Positions 9,101 through 18,937 are shown, counted from the stretch's first letter. The stretch is DNA of 64,000 nt from Pseudomonas sp. ICMP 561 (GCF_002699985.1 NZ_LKBT01000003.1:175331-239330); one strand, 5' to 3'. Made by a program: numbers and translations. Notes: generated by a model not told the origin, from the sequence alone.

Positions 9101-9251
9101 CCTGTAGGAGCTGCCCCGGTGTTCCTGACACCACACTGTCGCGCAGCAAAACATGGGACCTGTAGGAGTGAGCTTGCTCGCGATTTCGGTATGTCAGTCA
9201 ATAAATACATCGGCTGTGCTGACGTAATCGCGAGCAAGCTCACTCCTACAG
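9101..9251. repeat. REP elements between the copper chaperone and cobK
   Basis: The 330-bp gap 9025-9354 holds no gene. A long inverted REP pair with arms TGTAGGAGTGAGCTTGCTCG spans 9160-9251, and a single divergent copy (CTGTAGGAGCTGCC) lies at about 9101-9115. Confidence 0.85.
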
Positions 9252-9354
9252 AAAAAGCATTTCAAATCAGATGATTGAATTTTTTTGATAGACGCATTCT
9301 ACGCTGACCTGCGAACGCAATTCCCATGGGCCGGTGGGTCCTACAGAATCAGCA

Positions 9355-10092
9355 TCAGAGCTGATACTGATCCAGCGCCTCAAGCAATGCCCCCGCAGAC
9401 CCGAACTCCCGATCCACCTGCGGTAATTCCGGGCGCTTGAGTATCAACACCGGCACTCTCAGCTCCCGCGCGACTTCCAGCTTGGCCTCGGTCGCATCGC
9501 CACCGCTGTTCTTGCTGATGAGCACATCAATGGTGCGCTGCTGAAAGAGCTCGCGCTCTTCCTCCAGCAGAAACGGACCACGTGCACCGATGACTTCGCA
9601 GCGCTCGTGCTGCGGCAAGTCGCGCAGGGTGTTTTCCAGGGCGCGTAACGTCCAGAACTGATGAGCAGGGATTTCATCCAGATGCTGCAAAGGCTCGCGG
9701 CCCAGGGTGAACAAGGGACGCTGGAAAGGTTGAAGGGCGCGAACCAGTTCGGCCCAGTCCGCCACTTCGCGCCAATCGTCGCCCGGTCCCGGTTGCCAGG
9801 CGGGCCTGCGCAATGCCCAGCACGGCACGTTGGCGAGCCCGGCGGCGCGGGCCGCGTTCTGGCTGATTTGGGCCGCGTAAGGATGGGTCGCGTCGACCAG
9901 TAAATCGATGCCTTGCCCGGTAATGAACTGCGCCAGCCCTTCAGCGCCGCCGTAACCACCGACTCGCACTTCGCAGACAAGATCAGTCGGTACCCGGCCT
10001 ACGCCTGCAAGGCTGTAGATGTGCTGCGGCCCCAGCGTGCGGGCGATGGCCAGTGCGTCGGTCACTCCGCCAAGCAATAACACGCGCTTCAA
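9355..10092 (-). CDS. cobK: Precorrin-6A reductase CobK
   Basis: This 245-aa NADPH-dependent reductase of the CobK/CbiJ family reduces the corrin macrocycle of precorrin-6A in the cytosol. It opens with [18 protein letters not shown], contains VDATHPYA and ends with a second Rossmann-like half including [12 protein letters not shown]. The start is TTG at 10092-10090, which overlaps the cbiD stop as TTGA; no ATG exists nearby at the right place. It is the last gene of the cobL-cbiD-cobK unit. Confidence 0.92.
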   Translation of the reverse strand: MKRVLLLGGVTDALAIARTLGPQHIYSLAGVGRVPTDLVCEVRVGGYGGAEGLAQFITGQGIDLLVDATHPYAAQISQNAARAAGLANVPCWALRRPAWQPGPGDDWREVADWAELVRALQPFQRPLFTLGREPLQHLDEIPAHQFWTLRALENTLRDLPQHERCEVIGARGPFLLEEERELFQQRTIDVLISKNSGGDATEAKLEVARELRVPVLILKRPELPQVDREFGSAGALLEALDQYQL

Positions 10093-11186
10093 ACACTGAC
10101 TCCGGCTGTTCCGACGATACCGCCCTGACGATCAATCGCGAAGACTTCCACTTCAACCTGCGATGGCACCACGCTACGGGCGAAGTCCAGTGCGTGCTGG
10201 CAAACGATGTCACCCAGCGGCACCTCTGCTGCCGAGCACATCGCCAGAGCCTGCTGGCTGGTATTGGCTTCGAGAATGGCCTGCTGCAGTGCTTCATCGG
10301 CTCCGCCATCCGCCGCCCAGCGCGCCAGTTGCGGCAGGTCGATGCTGGAATGGCGGCTGTGCAGGTCCATATGTTTTGCAGCCAGTTTGCTGATCTTGCC
10401 GAACCCGCCGCAGATACTCAGTTTGGCCACTGGCACTTTGCGCAGGTGTTTGAGCACAGCCCCGACGAAGTCACCCATTTCGATCAAGGCGATGTCCGGC
10501 ATCTGATAGAAGCGGCGCATGGTGTCTTCGCTGGCGTTGCCCGTACAGGCAGCGATGTGTTGATAACCGTTGGTTTTGGCGACGTCGATGCCCTGGTGGA
10601 TCGACGCAATATAGGCTGCGCAGGAGAATGGCCGGACAATGCCGCTGGTGCCCAGAATCGACAGCCCGCCGACAATTCCGAGGCGCGGATTCATGGTCTT
10701 CAGCGCCAGGGCCTCACCGCCTTCGACATTCACCGTGATTTCAAAACCACCGGTGTAATTGAGCTCGTTGGCCAGCGCTTGCAGGTGTTCAATGATCATC
10801 ATCCGCGGTACCGGATTGATGGCCGGTTCACCCACTTTCAGGACCAGACCCGGTCGCGTGACAGTGCCTACGCCCTGACCTGCAATAAAAATTACCGTCG
10901 CAACATCCAGCAGCCGCACCCGGGAAAAAACCAGTGCGCCATGGGTGACGTCGGGGTCGTCCCCGGCATCCTTGATAGTACCGGCTTCTGCACCGTCCCC
11001 CGCCAATCGGCAGAACTCCAGGCGCATTTGCACGTGCTTGCCCTTGGGCAGGACGATTTCCACCGCATCGTTGACTTCACCGCCCAACAACAACCGCGCC
11101 GCCGCCAGACTGGTGGCGGTTGCGCAACTGCCGGTGGTCAGGCCACTTCGCAAGGGGGCGGGTTGTTCTGCGGTTTCGTTACGCAT
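10089..11186 (-). CDS. cbiD: Cobalt-precorrin-5B (C1)-methyltransferase CbiD
   Basis: This 365-aa methyltransferase methylates C1 of the corrin ring during deacylation and ring contraction. The diagnostic N-terminal motif [13 protein letters not shown] is present, followed by a long conserved core including [10 protein letters not shown] and [13 protein letters not shown]. The ATG at 11186 shares one base with the cobL stop (TGATG), so the further upstream start at 11234 is rejected. In this genome CbiD probably replaces CobF of the classical aerobic pathway, since no CobF-like gene is in the cluster. Confidence 0.92.
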   Translation of the reverse strand: MRNETAEQPAPLRSGLTTGSCATATSLAAARLLLGGEVNDAVEIVLPKGKHVQMRLEFCRLAGDGAEAGTIKDAGDDPDVTHGALVFSRVRLLDVATVIFIAGQGVGTVTRPGLVLKVGEPAINPVPRMMIIEHLQALANELNYTGGFEITVNVEGGEALALKTMNPRLGIVGGLSILGTSGIVRPFSCAAYIASIHQGIDVAKTNGYQHIAACTGNASEDTMRRFYQMPDIALIEMGDFVGAVLKHLRKVPVAKLSICGGFGKISKLAAKHMDLHSRHSSIDLPQLARWAADGGADEALQQAILEANTSQQALAMCSAAEVPLGDIVCQHALDFARSVVPSQVEVEVFAIDRQGGIVGTAGVSV

Positions 11187-12388
11187 CAGGGTTTGACCAC
11201 ATCCAGCAGAGTGATAGGCAGAGCCTGACGCCACGTGTCGAATTCGCCCAGCGGTTTGGCGTGGGCGATGTGGATGCGGGTCAGTTCACCGCCATGTAGA
11301 TCACGCCAGGCCATCAACGTTGCTTCGCTTTGCAATGTGACGGCATTGGCTACCAGACGGCCGCCGGAACGCAGTTGCTGCCAGCAGGTATCCAGCACAC
11401 CGGGGCGGGTTACGCCGCCGCCGATAAAAATCGCGTCGGGACGCTCTAGCCCGGCCAATGCCTGAGGCGCACTGCCGCGCACCAGTTGCAGGCCCGGCAC
11501 GCCTAGGGCATCGCGATTGAATTCGATCAGTTGCTGGCGGCCTTCATCGGCTTCAATGGCCAGGGTTCGGCAGGTGGGGTGGGCGCGCATCCATTCGATG
11601 CCGATAGAGCCGCAACCCGCGCCGACGTCCCACAACAACTCGCCCGGCACCGGGGCCAGGCGCGCCAGGGTGATCGCCCGCACATCGCGTTTAGTCAGTT
11701 GGCCGTCATGCTCAAAGGCTTCATCGGGCAAACCGGCCAACGGCGAAAGACGCAACGCGCTGGCATCGGCACGGCAATCGATCGCCACTACATTCAAGGC
11801 GGCGATTTCGGGGTTGGCCCATTCACTGGCCAACCCGTCCACGCGACGCTCGGCCGGACCGCCCAGATGCTCAAGCACGGTCATGTGACTTGGGCCGAAA
11901 CCACGTTCACGCAGCAAACCGGCAATCGCCGCCGGGCTCGTGCCGTCATTACTCAGAATCAGCAGGCGCACACCGTGATGGAACCGGGCATTCAACGCGG
12001 CCAGCGGTCGGGCCACCACGGACAGCGTGACCACGTCCTGCAACGGCCAGCCCAAGCGGGCCGCCGCCAGTGAATAGGAGGAGGGTGCCGGCAGGATCAG
12101 CATTTCTTCGACAGGCACAACACGCGTCAGGCTGGCGCCTACCCCAAACAGCATCGGATCGCCGCTGGCCAGCACGCACACTTCGGCGCCGCGTTGTTCA
12201 AGCACTGGATTCAGAGAGAAGGGGCTGGGCCAGGCGCGGCGTTCTGCCTTGATGCAAGGCGGCAGCAACTCCAGCTGACGCGGCCCGCCGAACACCTGAT
12301 CGGCGTGCAATAGAGCGTGCCGGGCGTTCTTGCCAAGGCCTTTGTAGCCGTCTTCACTAATTCCCACGACCGTCAGCCAGGGCGACAT
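11186..12388 (-). CDS. cobL: Precorrin-6Y C5,15-methyltransferase (decarboxylating) CobL
   Basis: This 400-aa bifunctional enzyme has an N-terminal CbiE-type methyltransferase (about residues 1-200, with [14 protein letters not shown]). A C-terminal CbiT-type domain follows (about 210-400, with [18 protein letters not shown] as SAM-binding loop). It adds methyl groups at C5 and C15 and removes the acetate carboxyl at C12. It is first of the minus-strand trio and diverges from cobG across a short shared control region containing an 8-bp hairpin. Confidence 0.95.
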   Translation of the reverse strand: MSPWLTVVGISEDGYKGLGKNARHALLHADQVFGGPRQLELLPPCIKAERRAWPSPFSLNPVLEQRGAEVCVLASGDPMLFGVGASLTRVVPVEEMLILPAPSSYSLAAARLGWPLQDVVTLSVVARPLAALNARFHHGVRLLILSNDGTSPAAIAGLLRERGFGPSHMTVLEHLGGPAERRVDGLASEWANPEIAALNVVAIDCRADASALRLSPLAGLPDEAFEHDGQLTKRDVRAITLARLAPVPGELLWDVGAGCGSIGIEWMRAHPTCRTLAIEADEGRQQLIEFNRDALGVPGLQLVRGSAPQALAGLERPDAIFIGGGVTRPGVLDTCWQQLRSGGRLVANAVTLQSEATLMAWRDLHGGELTRIHIAHAKPLGEFDTWRQALPITLLDVVKP

Positions 12389-12427
12389 TTGCGTACCTCA
12401 ATCCGATCTTCCGACAGAGCGGCTTTT

Positions 12428-12453
12428 CATGCCTGCGGACAAAGCAGGCATAA
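12428..12453. promoter_or_regulatory. Hairpin in the divergent cobL/cobG control region
   Basis: A perfect 8-bp inverted repeat, ATGCCTGC and GCAGGCAT with a 7-base spacer, lies between the divergent cobL and cobG genes. It is followed by CATAAT, a possible -10 for cobG. No B12-riboswitch core was recognised. It could be an operator dyad or a leader hairpin; assignment is tentative. Confidence 0.35.
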
Positions 12454-12505
12454 TACCGCGCCTGATAGACACAAGTGCCTATTCAAACCAATTGATGGTG
12501 ATCCA

Positions 12506-13858
12506 TTGACCGAGCCGAAGTTCGCTCGCACGCCTCTAACGTCCTTACGCCCCTCGGCTTGTCCGGGGTTGCTGCGTATCGTCCCGGCACTGGATGGCGG
12601 CATCTGCCGGATCAAGCTGGCAGGCGGCTCGCTCAACGCGGCTCAGGCTAACGCCGTTGCACAGGCGGCGCACGCCTACGCCCATGGCGTGATCGAAGCC
12701 ACTAATCGCGCCAACCTGCAGATTCGCGGCATTGGTGAGCAACAGGCGCAACTCATCGACACGCTGCTCGGGGCCGGGCTCGGCCCGAACAACCCCGACA
12801 GCGATGACGTGCGTAACCTGATGCTCAGCCCCGTGGCGGGCCTGGACCCACAGATGCTGCTGGACGTGCGACCTTTGGCCGCGCAGATTCTGGCTGCGCT
12901 GGAAAGCAATCCGCGCTTTCATGACCTGTCGCCCAAGTTCGCCCTGTCTCTGGACGGCGGCGAAGGTATGGTGATGCTCGAACACCCCCATGATCTGTGG
13001 CTGTCGGCGTTCAACGTGGACGGCGATATCATGCTGGGCTTCGGTCTTGCGGGTTGTCCTGCTCAAAGTTCGCCCTTGGCAGCGGTTCCGGTGGCTAGCG
13101 GGCTGGAGCTGGTATTGGCGGTTCTGGAGCTGTTTCTGGATCTGGCGCGTCCCGAGCAGGTGCGCATGCGACATCTGTTGGAGGAAGTTTCGGCGCAGCA
13201 ATTGCTTGAACAATTACAGCTGCGTCTGAGTGTTGAACTGCGAGCTGATCAAAAAGTGACCACCTGGCGTCGTCCTGCAATCAGCCCGAACCAGCACTTG
13301 GGAATTTATCCACAGCGGCAAACCGGCCTGGTAGCAGTAGGCGGTGCTGTGCCATTAGGGCGCATTGATCCGGCGATGCTGAACGCTGTTGCGCAACTGG
13401 CGACCGGGTTCGGCGATGGCAGCTTGCGCCTGACCCCTTGGCAAAGCGTGCTGTTGCCGAATATCCCGAGCGGACAGGGTGCACAGGTGCTGTCGGCGTT
13501 GCAGGACGCCGGGCTGTTGTGCTCCGCCGATCAGCCGTTGGCGCAGATCATCGCCTGCACCGGTTCGACCGATTGCGCCAAGGGACTGGCTGACACCAAG
13601 GCCGATGCAAGGTTGCTGGCCGGGCAATTGCAACGCAGCGGAGTCAGCCGACCAGTACATCTTTCGGCCTGCAAGCGTTCGTGTGCAGCGGCGCATCGGG
13701 CCTCGGTGACGTTACTGGCGGTTTCTCCCGGCCACTATGACCTTTATTTTCGCGATGCAGCGCAGCCCGGTTTCGGTGCCCTGCAAGCGCGTGACCTCAC
13801 TATTGAAGCAGCCGGCGCATTGTTGATCGCCGACTCACGGAGCAGTACCCATGATTGA
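12506..13858 (+). CDS. cobG: Precorrin-3B synthase CobG
   Basis: This 450-aa Fe-S monooxygenase of the nitrite/sulfite reductase fold hydroxylates C20 of precorrin-3A in the aerobic route. The N-terminal half has PSACPGLLRIVPALDGG and the C-terminal half has the cluster ligands CTGSTDC...SACKRSC. The start is taken as TTG at 12506 (LTEPKFARTPLTSLRPS). In-frame codons further upstream would overlap the divergent promoter region and encode unrelated sequence. Ribosome-binding sequence is weak. The stop overlaps cobH by 8 bases. Confidence 0.9.
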   Translation: MTEPKFARTPLTSLRPSACPGLLRIVPALDGGICRIKLAGGSLNAAQANAVAQAAHAYAHGVIEATNRANLQIRGIGEQQAQLIDTLLGAGLGPNNPDSDDVRNLMLSPVAGLDPQMLLDVRPLAAQILAALESNPRFHDLSPKFALSLDGGEGMVMLEHPHDLWLSAFNVDGDIMLGFGLAGCPAQSSPLAAVPVASGLELVLAVLELFLDLARPEQVRMRHLLEEVSAQQLLEQLQLRLSVELRADQKVTTWRRPAISPNQHLGIYPQRQTGLVAVGGAVPLGRIDPAMLNAVAQLATGFGDGSLRLTPWQSVLLPNIPSGQGAQVLSALQDAGLLCSADQPLAQIIACTGSTDCAKGLADTKADARLLAGQLQRSGVSRPVHLSACKRSCAAAHRASVTLLAVSPGHYDLYFRDAAQPGFGALQARDLTIEAAGALLIADSRSSTHD

Positions 13859-14477
13859 TTACATCCGCGATGGTCAGGAGATTTATCGCAACTCCTTCGC
13901 GATCATTCGTGCGGAAGCGCGCCTGGATACGATCCCTGCCGACCTGGAAAAACTCGCCGTGCGCGTGATCCATGCCTGCGGCATGGTTGAGGTCATCGAA
14001 GACCTGCGTTTCTCGGAAGGTGCTGGCAAGGCCGGGCGCGACGCGCTGGCCGCTGGTGCGCCGATCCTGTGCGATGCGCGCATGGTGTCCGAGGGCATCA
14101 CGCGTACTCGCCTGCCTGCCAACAATCAGATCATTTGCACATTGCACGATGAGGGTGTGCGGGAGTTGGCTCTGGAGCTGGGTAACACTCGTTCCGCCGT
14201 AGCGCTGGAGCACTGGCGTGAACATCTTGAGGGCAGCGTCGTGGTGATCGGCAATGCGCCGACCGCCTTGTTCTATCTGCTGGAAATGCTTGATGCGGGC
14301 GCGCCTAAACCGGCCCTGATTCTCGGCTTCCCGGTCGGTTTCGTCGGGGCGGCCGAATCCAAGGCCATGCTTGCCGCCGACAGTCGTGGCGTACCGTTCG
14401 TGATCATGCAGGGGCGTCGTGGCGGCAGTGCCATGGCCGTGGCTGCCCTCAACGCACTGGCCACGGAGATCGAATGA
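13851..14477 (+). CDS. cobH: Precorrin-8X methylmutase CobH
   Basis: This 208-aa enzyme converts precorrin-8X to hydrogenobyrinic acid by moving a methyl group from C11 to C12. The catalytic His is seen at residue 41 in [11 protein letters not shown], and IGNAPTALF is a conserved family segment. The ATG lies inside the end of cobG (8-base overlap) and the stop overlaps cobI as ATGA, so cobG-H-I are translationally coupled. Confidence 0.95.
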   Translation: MIDYIRDGQEIYRNSFAIIRAEARLDTIPADLEKLAVRVIHACGMVEVIEDLRFSEGAGKAGRDALAAGAPILCDARMVSEGITRTRLPANNQIICTLHDEGVRELALELGNTRSAVALEHWREHLEGSVVVIGNAPTALFYLLEMLDAGAPKPALILGFPVGFVGAAESKAMLAADSRGVPFVIMQGRRGGSAMAVAALNALATEIE

Positions 14478-15208
14478 TGCAGGCACGCGGTCGATTGATT
14501 GGCCTGGGCGTCGGCCCTGGCGACCCCGAGCTGATTACCGTCAAAGCCCTGCGCTTGTTGCGTGAGTCGCCAGTGGTTGCGTACTTCGTGGCCAAGGGCA
14601 AGAAGGGCAACGCGTTCGGCATCATCGAAGGCCATTTGCAGGACGCCCAGACCTTGATGCCGCTGGTCTACCCGGTGACAACCGAAGCGCTGCCTGCGCC
14701 AATGTCCTACGAAAAAGTCATCAGTGATTTCTACGATGAGGCCAGTTTTGATGTGGCGGCCCATCTGGACGCTGGTCGTGACGTGGCGGTGATCTGCGAA
14801 GGCGATCCGTTCTTCTACGGTTCCTACATGTACTTGCACGATCGCCTTGCCGATAAATACGAAGCTCAGGTCATACCGGGGGTCTGTTCGATGCTGGGGG
14901 GCGCATCGGTGTTGGGCGCGCCGCTGGTGTATCGCAACCAGAGCCTGTCGGTCTTGTCGGGCGTGCTGCCCCATGAAGAACTCAAGCGCAAACTGGCGGA
15001 TGCCGACGCAGCGGTGATCATGAAGCTGGGTCGCAACTTCCCGAAAGTCCGCCAGGTGCTGGAAGAGTTAGGCCTTGCAGAGCGGGCGCTGTACGTTGAG
15101 CGCGCCACCATGGCGAATCAGAAAATCGTACCGCTGGATGAAGTGGTGCCGATGTCTTCGCCGTACTTCTCGCTGATCATTGTTCCTGGCGAAAGGTGGC
15201 AGGGCTGA
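14474..15208 (+). CDS. cobI: Precorrin-2 C20-methyltransferase CobI
   Basis: This 244-aa SAM-dependent tetrapyrrole methylase has the family signature [17 protein letters not shown] at residues 10-26 and the second conserved loop [15 protein letters not shown]. It adds the C20 methyl to precorrin-2, the committing step toward cobalamin. The gene overlaps cobH at its start (ATGA) and cobJ at its end (TGATG). Confidence 0.95.
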   Translation: MMQARGRLIGLGVGPGDPELITVKALRLLRESPVVAYFVAKGKKGNAFGIIEGHLQDAQTLMPLVYPVTTEALPAPMSYEKVISDFYDEASFDVAAHLDAGRDVAVICEGDPFFYGSYMYLHDRLADKYEAQVIPGVCSMLGGASVLGAPLVYRNQSLSVLSGVLPHEELKRKLADADAAVIMKLGRNFPKVRQVLEELGLAERALYVERATMANQKIVPLDEVVPMSSPYFSLIIVPGERWQG

Positions 15209-16911
15209 TGGCGCACAACATTCCAGCCATTGTGATTCTGGGCAATGGCAGCCTGGCGACTGCCCGACGCATTCAGCAGCTCTATCCGGACTCGCTGATT
15301 TACGGCTTGATTGATCGAGTACAGGGCGCGGACCGGACCTACAGTGAATTTGGCGCAACCTTGCGTCAGTTCTATCAACAGAACACGCCGATCATTGCCC
15401 TGTGTGCGGCGGGTATCGTGATTCGCACGCTCGCACCGTTGCTGCTGGAAAAAGGCGCTGAACCCGGCGTGCTTGCCATCGCTGAAGACGGCAGCGCCGT
15501 CGTGCCTTTGCTGGGTGGCCTTGGCGGCGTGAATGTCATGGCACGGGAAATTGCCGCAGGTCTGGGCATTGCTCCTGCAATCACCACCAGTGGCGAATTG
15601 CGTTTCGGCACGTGTCTGCTCAATCCCCCAATCGGCTATGCGCTGGGTGACCTGGAACTGGGCAAGCGTTTTGTCTCCGATTTGCTCTCCGGAGAAAGCG
15701 TACGCATTGAAGGTTCTGCGCCCTGGCTGGCCGATGCAAAACTGCCGGAGGACGAGCAGGCGCAATTGGCAATTCACGTCAGTTGCGCCGAGCGTGAGCC
15801 GTCGGCCAATGAACTGCTGATCTACCCGCGCAGCGTAGCGGTGGCTGTAACGGTAATCAGCACTGAGCTGGCTGTTGGCATCCGGGCTGCGCTGCACGAT
15901 GCGGGTATCGCTATCCAGTCGCTGGCGTGCCTGCTGGCGGCTGATTCACAGATGGCCGACCCGTTGCTGCATCAGGCTGCCATTGAGCTGGATGTGCCAC
16001 TGCGCTTTGTTCCAGCGGCTTGCGCGGTTGATATGGCGGCGCAGGCCGTGCCGCAATTGTTGCCTCCGATCAGCGTCAATGACGGATTGGCAATTACTGT
16101 CGCCCCTCAACCGGTGGATGTTGAAAAGATTGGCAAGGGTCGCGGCAGGCTTGCCGTTATCGGCCTTGGGCCGGGTGCCGCAGAGCTGATGGTGCCCGCC
16201 GTCAAGGCCGAACTGGCGCGGGCCAATGACATCCTGGGTTACGAAACCTATGTGCGCATGGCCGGGCCGTTTCGGGCTGATCAGGTCATGCACTGCACCG
16301 ATAACCGTGAAGAAATGCAGCGCGCCCGACATGCCTTCGAACTGGCAGCTTCCGGGCGCTCAGTCGTGGTCGTGTCATCCGGCGACCCCGGTGTGTTTGC
16401 CATGGCCGCAGCGGTGCTGGAAGCGCTGCACGAATCGATCGATGCCGATTGGCACAACGTTGAGCTGGAAATCCTGCCCGGAGTCTCCGCGTCGCTGGCA
16501 ACCGCCGCTCAGGCAGGGGCGCCGTTGGGCCATGACTTCTGCGTGATGTCGCTCTCGGACAATCTCAAGCCGTGGGATATCATCGAAAAGCGTCTGGATC
16601 TGGCCTCTCAGGCTGATCTGGCGCTGGCCTTCTACAACCCGATTTCCCGCTCCCGTCCTTGGCAGCTGGGGCGCGCGCTGGAAATCGTCCGCCAGCACCG
16701 CACGCCTGAAACGCCCGTCACGCTGGGGCGAGATATAGGTCGCCCGGGGCAAACCTTGCGGATTATTACGCTGGGCGAGCTGACACCTGATCAGGTGGAC
16801 ATGCGCACCATGGTGCTGATTGGCTCTTCGACGACCTGCACATTTGCCCGGGCAGATGGCGGTCAGTGGGTTTACACGCCGCGTTGGTATGGCGGAAAGC
16901 CGACGAGCTAA
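15208..16911 (+). CDS. cobJ: Fused CbiG (cobalt-precorrin-5A hydrolase-like) and CobJ (precorrin-3B C17-methyltransferase)
   Basis: This 567-aa fusion has two parts. The N-terminal 310 residues match CbiG, with AGIVIRTLAPLL, LLGGLGGVN and a C-terminal CbiG piece around VAVTVISTELAVG. CbiG opens the delta-lactone and releases the two-carbon fragment. The C-terminal 250 residues are CobJ, with VIGLGPGAAELMVPAVKAEL, SGDPGVFAMA and TLGRDIGRPGQ. CobJ methylates C17 with ring contraction. The ATG at 15208 is chosen over GTG at 15196 because it forms TGATG with the cobI stop. A strong hairpin follows the stop. Confidence 0.93.
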   Translation: MAHNIPAIVILGNGSLATARRIQQLYPDSLIYGLIDRVQGADRTYSEFGATLRQFYQQNTPIIALCAAGIVIRTLAPLLLEKGAEPGVLAIAEDGSAVVPLLGGLGGVNVMAREIAAGLGIAPAITTSGELRFGTCLLNPPIGYALGDLELGKRFVSDLLSGESVRIEGSAPWLADAKLPEDEQAQLAIHVSCAEREPSANELLIYPRSVAVAVTVISTELAVGIRAALHDAGIAIQSLACLLAADSQMADPLLHQAAIELDVPLRFVPAACAVDMAAQAVPQLLPPISVNDGLAITVAPQPVDVEKIGKGRGRLAVIGLGPGAAELMVPAVKAELARANDILGYETYVRMAGPFRADQVMHCTDNREEMQRARHAFELAASGRSVVVVSSGDPGVFAMAAAVLEALHESIDADWHNVELEILPGVSASLATAAQAGAPLGHDFCVMSLSDNLKPWDIIEKRLDLASQADLALAFYNPISRSRPWQLGRALEIVRQHRTPETPVTLGRDIGRPGQTLRIITLGELTPDQVDMRTMVLIGSSTTCTFARADGGQWVYTPRWYGGKPTS

Positions 16912-16928
16912 CTCAGGCAGTCGAGTGT

Positions 16929-16960
16929 GGCAGCATCCCGACACTAGATCGGGGGCTGCC
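16929..16960 (+). terminator. Hairpin after cobJ, likely end of the cobGHIJ unit
   Basis: A stem of GGCAGC and CCCGA pairs with TCGGG and GCTGCC around a 7-base loop, 18 bases after the cobJ stop. There is no T-run, so it may be Rho-assisted or only a stabilising structure. Confidence 0.45.
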
Positions 16961-17408
16961 GACAGCAGCTTCCTGTTCGCCAAATCACTTCCTTAAGAGG
17001 CAGGCGCTATGTTCCAGTGTCCGGACCACTATTTTCCATTTCCTTTATGTATTCATTCTCTGTAGGAATATACGACTTCTGACTGGCTTTCTATAACTTG
17101 TCCTGTCTGAAAGTTCTTGTGAGTAAGTAAGTGCTTGGGCATCAAGCCCTGTTTGCTGCCAGTTGCCAGTGTAATAAATTATTTGTCATGGATCATCGCC
17201 GGTTGCTATCGGTAAATGACTTATCTAGGCTGGGTGTGCAGTCTCGATGTTGCGGTTGTTATAAGTTTGACTACTTGGTTGTTACCGCTTCTGAACAGAC
17301 TTCCCATTATATTTTGGCCTTAGGCAGGCGAGGTGAAGTTTTGCCTTGTCAGTCCGTATGAACTGAATGCGAACTCGTGGACGAGTCGTTAATTAAAAGG
17401 AATTTTTT
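16961..17408. other. AT-rich gene-free leader before the unknown three-gene cassette
   Basis: About 450 bases are visibly richer in A and T than the flanking cob genes, with no convincing reading frame. Short frames here lack a ribosome-binding site and are Cys-rich and low complexity. It ends with AAAAGGA (17395-17401) ahead of the first cassette gene. The change in composition suggests a junction of imported DNA or a long regulatory leader. Confidence 0.6.
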
Positions 17409-18206
17409 ATGAATGATGCATTGGACTTTCGTCAAACTCCAGCTGAACGGATCAGTTTTGTACGAGGCCTGGACCTCGATACGGCTTCACCGGTCGTCAT
17501 GAACCGTGCACGAATGACGCGGGCGCTGGACCTGGACCCGAAGAACGATGAGGGGGCCGTGGTTGCCAACACTATTCTGGGGTTCGTCGCGGGGATGTCG
17601 CGAGAAAACAAGGATGCCGTGAAAAAGACCGTACTGCTGGCCGTGCTCGTTGCCGACAACGCATTTGGTCTGGAGCGAGGGGGCGAAAACTGGTTCAACA
17701 AGTTTTACAGCGTCATGAATGGGTTGGGCTGGGTTCCGGAACACTGGGATTACGCTCAATACCGGACCACCGATCAACGCTTCACGATGGAACAGGTCGG
17801 GCTGAAAATCCTCGGTTCGGCGATTGCGGCAATGGCAGGCCCGGGTCCCGCTGCGATGATATTGGCCAAGGTTGCAAAGGACGCCATCGAGGCTCTTCAA
17901 GTCAACAATGAGCCAGTAGAACTGTTCAAAAGGCATACTCGCGACTACGACAAAGGTAACTTCTGCATCGGTTCGTGTATTGAGTCCCGAGGGGAAGTTT
18001 ATTTTGCATTAGGTGCGCTGCGTTGCAACGCGCGGATTAATACCGTGGATGTGTTGTTTACGGAGTGGCACAGCTCCACTGTCCATATCTCTCGTGGAGA
18101 GGCTGCCTGGTTTCTCGATCAGGAGGAGTACAGTTTTCATCGCCCGGAGATTGTTAACTTGTTGCGTGAAAAAGCATCGCGCGATATAGCCAGCTATAAG
18201 ATTTGA
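17409..18206 (+). CDS. Unknown protein A of a three-gene paralogous cassette
   Basis: This 265-aa protein has no recognised domain. It has a charged N-terminal 50 residues, then a helical part with VVANTILGFVAGMSRENKDA and ENWFNKFYSVMNGLGW. A small hydrophobic stretch (IAAMAGPGPAAMILAKVA, about 145-162) is followed by a C-terminal part with YFALGALRCNARINTVDVLF. The same layout recurs in the third cassette gene and, more weakly, in the second. It has no signal peptide. Start ATG has AAAAGGA 7 bases upstream. A GC-rich hairpin separates it from gene B. The function is not known; a secreted or contact-active protein is possible but unsupported. Confidence 0.8.
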   Translation: MNDALDFRQTPAERISFVRGLDLDTASPVVMNRARMTRALDLDPKNDEGAVVANTILGFVAGMSRENKDAVKKTVLLAVLVADNAFGLERGGENWFNKFYSVMNGLGWVPEHWDYAQYRTTDQRFTMEQVGLKILGSAIAAMAGPGPAAMILAKVAKDAIEALQVNNEPVELFKRHTRDYDKGNFCIGSCIESRGEVYFALGALRCNARINTVDVLFTEWHSSTVHISRGEAAWFLDQEEYSFHRPEIVNLLREKASRDIASYKI

Positions 18207-18214
18207 AGTTGTCT

Positions 18215-18240
18215 GGGGGGCGTGAGCCCCCCGTCTATTT
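18215..18240 (+). terminator. Hairpin with T-rich tail between cassette genes A and B
   Basis: A perfect 7-bp GC stem (GGGGGGC/GCCCCCC, loop GTGA) is followed by GTCTATTTTATATT, 8 bases after the stop of gene A. It looks like an intrinsic terminator or attenuator, and gene B then has its own strong CAGGAGGA site. It may set a high ratio of A to B and C. Confidence 0.65.
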
Positions 18241-18259
18241 TATATTCAGGAGGAATGCC

Positions 18260-18937
18260 ATGTGTGATGTCGCACTGGATGCCTATATTAATGCCCACGA
18301 TTTTATACTGTTGGACCGGCGGGTTGAGTCGACAGTGAAGTCGGATATTCTTGAGTCGACACTTTATACGCAGCTGGCAGCCGATAACAAAGTGCCGAGC
18401 ATGACCGATTACTCCAGGTGGCGGCAAACCTATCTGGACGCAATGACCACCTTCGGCTGGCGGTTGCGCACTAAGAATAATTATAACCTTGCGCCGGATA
18501 CGTCCGCCGGGCTTAACGTCTGGGCGCTGATCACCGATATTTTTATACGGTCAGACGTGGCCAGGTTACCTGACGCCGCGCCTGGTCTGGCTGCGCTGGC
18601 CAGCCCGTTGCTGGCACAGATGAGGCAAAGGGAGGGGACTGCTCCCATCTCTCATGCAACATCGATAGCGTTGTCCAGCCGACAGTTTCAGGTCAGCCTT
18701 GTGTCTGCAGAGCATATCCTGTACTCGGCGTTGGTATCGTTCAATACAGCGCAACCTCTGGATGACGATCCGCTACTGACGTCGCTCGATCCGACGCTCA
18801 TTGTCGGTGACATTGACGCCATGTTCTTTTCCGCAGAACTGCTGGATATCCACTACGAGTTGTACCGGGACGCTTTCGAATCGGCTTTGGCTGAACGAAA
18901 GAAGACGTTGACCGTTCGAGTGGGGCAAGAGCAATGA
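18260..18937 (+). CDS. Unknown protein B of the three-gene paralogous cassette
   Basis: This 225-aa protein has no recognised domain. Start is the ATG at 18260, 6 bases after CAGGAGGA; the in-frame extension to 18203 crosses the terminator-like hairpin and is rejected. Its middle (SRWRQTYLDAMTTFGWRL) lines up with the same region of gene A (NWFNKFYSVMNGLGWV). Its C-terminus (RQFQVSLVSAEHILYSALVSF) lines up with gene C (RTFQVVGCEKTPDGRILIML), so it appears to be a diverged paralogue. It overlaps gene C by ATGA. Confidence 0.78.
   Translation: MCDVALDAYINAHDFILLDRRVESTVKSDILESTLYTQLAADNKVPSMTDYSRWRQTYLDAMTTFGWRLRTKNNYNLAPDTSAGLNVWALITDIFIRSDVARLPDAAPGLAALASPLLAQMRQREGTAPISHATSIALSSRQFQVSLVSAEHILYSALVSFNTAQPLDDDPLLTSLDPTLIVGDIDAMFFSAELLDIHYELYRDAFESALAERKKTLTVRVGQEQ

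Noticed and set aside
12389..12505. Cobalamin riboswitch
   Set aside because: The region is short and no conserved B12 box or long leader structure was recognised; only an 8-bp hairpin is present.
17131..17361. 76-aa frame in the AT-rich leader
   Set aside because: Cys-rich odd composition, no ribosome-binding site and no recognisable family; kept as leader sequence.
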